A stretch of 6,797 bases of DNA from Verrucomicrobiia bacterium. GTDB lineage: Bacteria > Verrucomicrobiota > Verrucomicrobiia > CAIQCK01. Positions 4,110-6,797 of this stretch are shown piece by piece. A model generated the notes under the pieces. It worked only from the letters and a program-made list of their open reading frames with translations, was not told where the DNA came from and made no database searches. Every line of letters begins with the position of its first letter. Position 1 is the first letter of the stretch. Made by a program: the position numbers and the translations under genes. Where the stretch lies: contig JAOACV010000126.1 of the NCBI GenBank assembly GCA_026417675.1, positions 271 through 7,067 on the forward strand, written 5' to 3'.

Positions 4110-6797
4110 TCAGGAGGGTTTGACCGGCGGTCTGTCCAGCGCCTCGCGCACGGTTCGGGCCAGCACCTCGGCGGTGAACGGTTTTTGCAGGAAAAACATC
4201 CCCTCCTCCAGCGCGCCGCGGTGGAGGATGGTGGTGTCGGTGTAGCCGGACATATAGACCACCCGCAGGCCGGGCCGCGCCGCGCGCAACTGTTGCGCCA
4301 GTTCCCGGCCGTTCAGCCCGGGCATGACCATGTCGGTCATCAGCAGGTGGATCGGCCCGCTGTGACGTCGGGCGCTGTCCGCCGCCTCATCGCCGTTGGC
4401 CGCCTCCAGCACGGTGTAACCGCACTCCCGCAGCACGGTCGCGGCCAGTTTGCGCACGGGGGCTTCGTCTTCGACCAACAGGAGGGTTTCCGTGCCCGTC
4501 ATCAAGGTGGGTCGGGTCTCGGTTGAGGCCGCTTTCTCCGCCGGCGCGTCCATGCGCGGCAGGTAAATCTTGAGGGTCGTGCCGCGGCCCACCTCGCTAT
4601 AGACGTTGATGAAGCCCTCGCTCTGCTTGACGATGCCATAGACGGTGGCCAAGCCCAGGCCGGTGCCTTTGCCCAACTCCTTGGTGGTGAAGAACGGCTC
4701 GAACAGATGCTGCTGCACTTCCTCGGTCATGCCGCAGCCGGTGTCGCCCACCGCCAGCAGCACGTAACGGCCCGGCCGGGCCTCGGCGTGGCTCTGCGCG
4801 TAGGCCTCGTCCAACTCGGCGTTGGCGGTCTGGATGACCAGTTGGCCGCCGCCGGGCATCGCGTCGCGGGCGTTGACAGCGAGGTTCATGATCACCTGCT
4901 CGATCTGGCCGGGGTCGGCCTTCACGCAGCCGAGGGTTGGGTCAAGCGACAGGGTCAATTCGATGTCCTCGCCGATCAGCCGACGCAGCATCTTGGTCAG
5001 GTTTTGGACCAGCTCATTCAGGTCGAGCACTCGCGGCTGCAGAATCTGCTGGCGGCTGAAGGCGAGCAGTTGACGGGTCAGCGCGGCGGCCCGGTCGCCA
5101 GCCCGCCGCACCTCCTCGACGTAACCGCGACGAACATCGTCTGGCGCGAATCGCTTGATGGCCATGTCACTGTAGCCGATGATGGCCATCAGGATGTTGT
5201 TAAAATCGTGGGCGACGCCGCCGGCCAGCCGGCCGATAGACTCCATTTTCTGGGCCTGGCGCAGTTGGGCCTCCAGTTGGCTCTCGCGGGTCACGTCGCG
5301 GGCCACCGCCACGTAGTTGACAATCCGCCCCGCCGCGTCGCGGACGGGCGAAATGGTCTTTTCCTCCTCGTAGAGCGTGCCGTCCTTGCGACGGTTGGTG
5401 AGGCGGCCGCTCCAGACCTCGCCGCGGGTCAGCACCGCCCACATGCGCCGGTAGAACTCGGCGTCGTGCTTGCCGCTCTTGAGGATGCGCGGGTTTTGGC
5501 CAACGGCCTCTTGGCGGCTGTAGCCGGTCATCTTCTCGAAGATGGGGTTGACGTATTGGATCTTGGCGTCGGCGTCGGTGATGATGACCGCCTCGGCGGC
5601 CTGCTCAATCGCCGCCGCCAGCCGCGCCCGATCGCCTTCCGCCATTCTGCGTTCGGAGATGTCCCTGACGAAACCAACGATTCGCGTGCCGGTCGCGAAC
5701 CGCACCGCGCCGAGTGTGACCTCCACCGGGATGACGCCGCCGTCCTTCCGCACGTGTTCGCTCTCGAAGGTGAATTGCTCGCCCGCCAGCACCCGCTTCC
5801 AGAGCTTGTGTTTCCCGGTTTGGATCGCCTTGGGGTCAATATCGCCGATGACTTTGGTCAGCAGTTCCTCCCGGCTGTAACCGAGGCTTTCACAAGCTTT
5901 GCGATTGACCTCCACGATCCGCCCGCTCTCGTCGTGCATAAAGATCGCGTCGCTGGCTTGTTCCAGGATGGTGCGATAGCGTTCCTCGCTTTCTCGCAGC
6001 GCCATCTCGGCCCGCTTGCGCTCGGTGATGTCCTCGATCGCCAGCAAGATCATCTGGGTCTTGTTGGCCTCGCGGTAAAGCCTGCGCGCGTTCAACAGCA
6101 TCGTGCGCCGCCCAATCCGCTCGAACTCGTGCGTGACCTCGTAGTCGTTGAACTGCGTGTTCTGGGGCAGCACCTGCTCCAGCAGCCGCCGCAGCGCCGG
6201 GATGTCCCATTGGCGGTTGCCCAGCTCATAAACCAGCCGGCCAACAGTTTCTTCGGGCTTGACCTCAAACACGCGGTAGAAACTGCGGTTGGCCGAGACC
6301 ACCCGCAAACCGGCGTCCAGCACCAACAACGGCTCCCGCACCGTGGCGATGATGCTCTCGGCAAAATCGCGCGCCTCGGCCACCGCCCGCTCGGCGCGCC
6401 GCTCCGCCGTCTGATCGCGGAACACCAGCACCACGCCGCTGATCCGCCCGCCCTCGTCGCGGATGGGCGCGCCCGCGTCGGCGATCGGGATTTCGCGCCC
6501 GTCCCGCGCGATCAACAGCGTGTGGTTGGCCAAGCCGACCACGATGCCCTCGCGCAACACCCGCGTCACGGGGTCTTCCACCGGCTGGCGCGATTCCTCG
6601 TTGATGATGCGAAAGACCTCGCTCAGAGGTTTGCCGCGCGCCTCGGATTCTTTCCAGCCGGTGAGCGATTCGGCCACCGGATTGAGCATCTCGACGCGCC
6701 CCTGCCCCTCGGTGGCAATCACCGCGTCGCCGATGCTGCGCAGGGTCACCTCGTATCGCTGCTCGCTTTCCCGCCGGGCGCGCTCGGCCTCAAACAG
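4110..6797 (-). CDS. Multi-PAS hybrid sensor histidine kinase (N-terminus outside window)
   Basis: 895 residues are visible, numbered here from the codon at 6797-6795; the frame is open at the window edge. Four PAS domains lie at about 13-130, 140-258, 266-384 and 392-505, each ending in a D(I/V/Q)T/S-E-R type linker. A HisKA domain (516-583) carries phosphoacceptor His530 in AHDFNN. The ATPase domain (628-748) has the N box (N638, N642, D645), G1 box DTGCGM (685-690), F box FEPFFTTK (699-706) and G2 box GKGTGLGL (709-716). A C-terminal receiver (771-888) has acidic residues E776/D777, phosphoacceptor Asp822, Ser850 and Lys872. All catalytic residues are present, so the protein should autophosphorylate and pass phosphate to its own receiver. 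No membrane segment is visible in this part. The GTG at 6749 is not the start, because the upstream codons ([16 protein letters not shown]) form a typical inter-PAS coiled linker. The signal is unknown. Confidence 0.95.
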   Translation of the reverse strand: MFEAERARRESEQRYEVTLRSIGDAVIATEGQGRVEMLNPVAESLTGWKESEARGKPLSEVFRIINEESRQPVEDPVTRVLREGIVVGLANHTLLIARDGREIPIADAGAPIRDEGGRISGVVLVFRDQTAERRAERAVAEARDFAESIIATVREPLLVLDAGLRVVSANRSFYRVFEVKPEETVGRLVYELGNRQWDIPALRRLLEQVLPQNTQFNDYEVTHEFERIGRRTMLLNARRLYREANKTQMILLAIEDITERKRAEMALRESEERYRTILEQASDAIFMHDESGRIVEVNRKACESLGYSREELLTKVIGDIDPKAIQTGKHKLWKRVLAGEQFTFESEHVRKDGGVIPVEVTLGAVRFATGTRIVGFVRDISERRMAEGDRARLAAAIEQAAEAVIITDADAKIQYVNPIFEKMTGYSRQEAVGQNPRILKSGKHDAEFYRRMWAVLTRGEVWSGRLTNRRKDGTLYEEEKTISPVRDAAGRIVNYVAVARDVTRESQLEAQLRQAQKMESIGRLAGGVAHDFNNILMAIIGYSDMAIKRFAPDDVRRGYVEEVRRAGDRAAALTRQLLAFSRQQILQPRVLDLNELVQNLTKMLRRLIGEDIELTLSLDPTLGCVKADPGQIEQVIMNLAVNARDAMPGGGQLVIQTANAELDEAYAQSHAEARPGRYVLLAVGDTGCGMTEEVQQHLFEPFFTTKELGKGTGLGLATVYGIVKQSEGFINVYSEVGRGTTLKIYLPRMDAPAEKAASTETRPTLMTGTETLLLVEDEAPVRKLAATVLRECGYTVLEAANGDEAADSARRHSGPIHLLMTDMVMPGLNGRELAQQLRAARPGLRVVYMSGYTDTTILHRGALEEGMFFLQKPFTAEVLARTVREALDRPPVKPS

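Noticed and set aside
3820..4526. Possible small + strand genes spanning the rplQ-kinase gap
   Set aside because: The open frames overlap the end of rplQ or the kinase, have no ribosome binding site and show no recognisable motif.
6747..6749. GTG as start codon of the kinase
   Set aside because: The frame stays open to the window edge, and the 16 codons upstream encode a typical charged inter-PAS linker, so the true start is outside the window.

Overview
The window is the distal part of a bacterial spc/alpha ribosomal-protein operon on the + strand, followed by a convergent gene for a large multi-PAS hybrid histidine kinase on the - strand. The order, map (3' end only), infA, rpmJ, rpsM, rpsK, rpsD, rpoA, rplQ, is the standard bacterial one. 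The DNA is GC-rich throughout. The sequence style of RpoA, the long tails on S11 and L17, and the PAS-rich HDFNN-type hybrid kinase suggest a member of the Verrucomicrobiota or a related PVC lineage. That assignment rests on pattern memory, not on a search.

Layout. Positions 1-233 hold the C-terminus of methionine aminopeptidase, which overlaps the start of infA (194-409). rpmJ (435-548) is a 37-codon zinc-ribbon L36 gene. It is followed by rpsM (560-955), rpsK (975-1631, with an unusual N-terminal extension of about 89 residues), rpsD (1660-2268, no Shine-Dalgarno sequence), rpoA (2388-3446) and rplQ (3474-3884, with a proline-rich C-terminal tail). Most genes are 11-28 nt apart. The exception is the 119-nt rpsD-rpoA gap, which contains a degenerate heptamer array. 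Positions 3885-4109 are a convergent intergenic region with two imperfect hairpins and no recognisable gene. From 4110 to the window end, on the - strand, lies a PAS x4 - HisKA - HATPase - receiver protein whose N-terminus is outside the window.

How the genes work together. The operon supplies N-terminal methionine removal (Map), initiation (IF-1), subunit proteins L36, S13, S11, S4 and L17, and the RNA polymerase alpha subunit. This is the classical coupling of translation and transcription machinery. The kinase is a separate convergent unit and probably has no functional link to it.

I see no new gene system here: this is core housekeeping DNA. The unusual points are inside it. They are the S11 extension, an IF-1 that has lost the usual HISGKMR motif, an rpsD start without a Shine-Dalgarno sequence, period-7 repeats in both gaps flanking rpsD, and a near-identical 16-nt leader at the same distance from the rpmJ and rpsK start codons.
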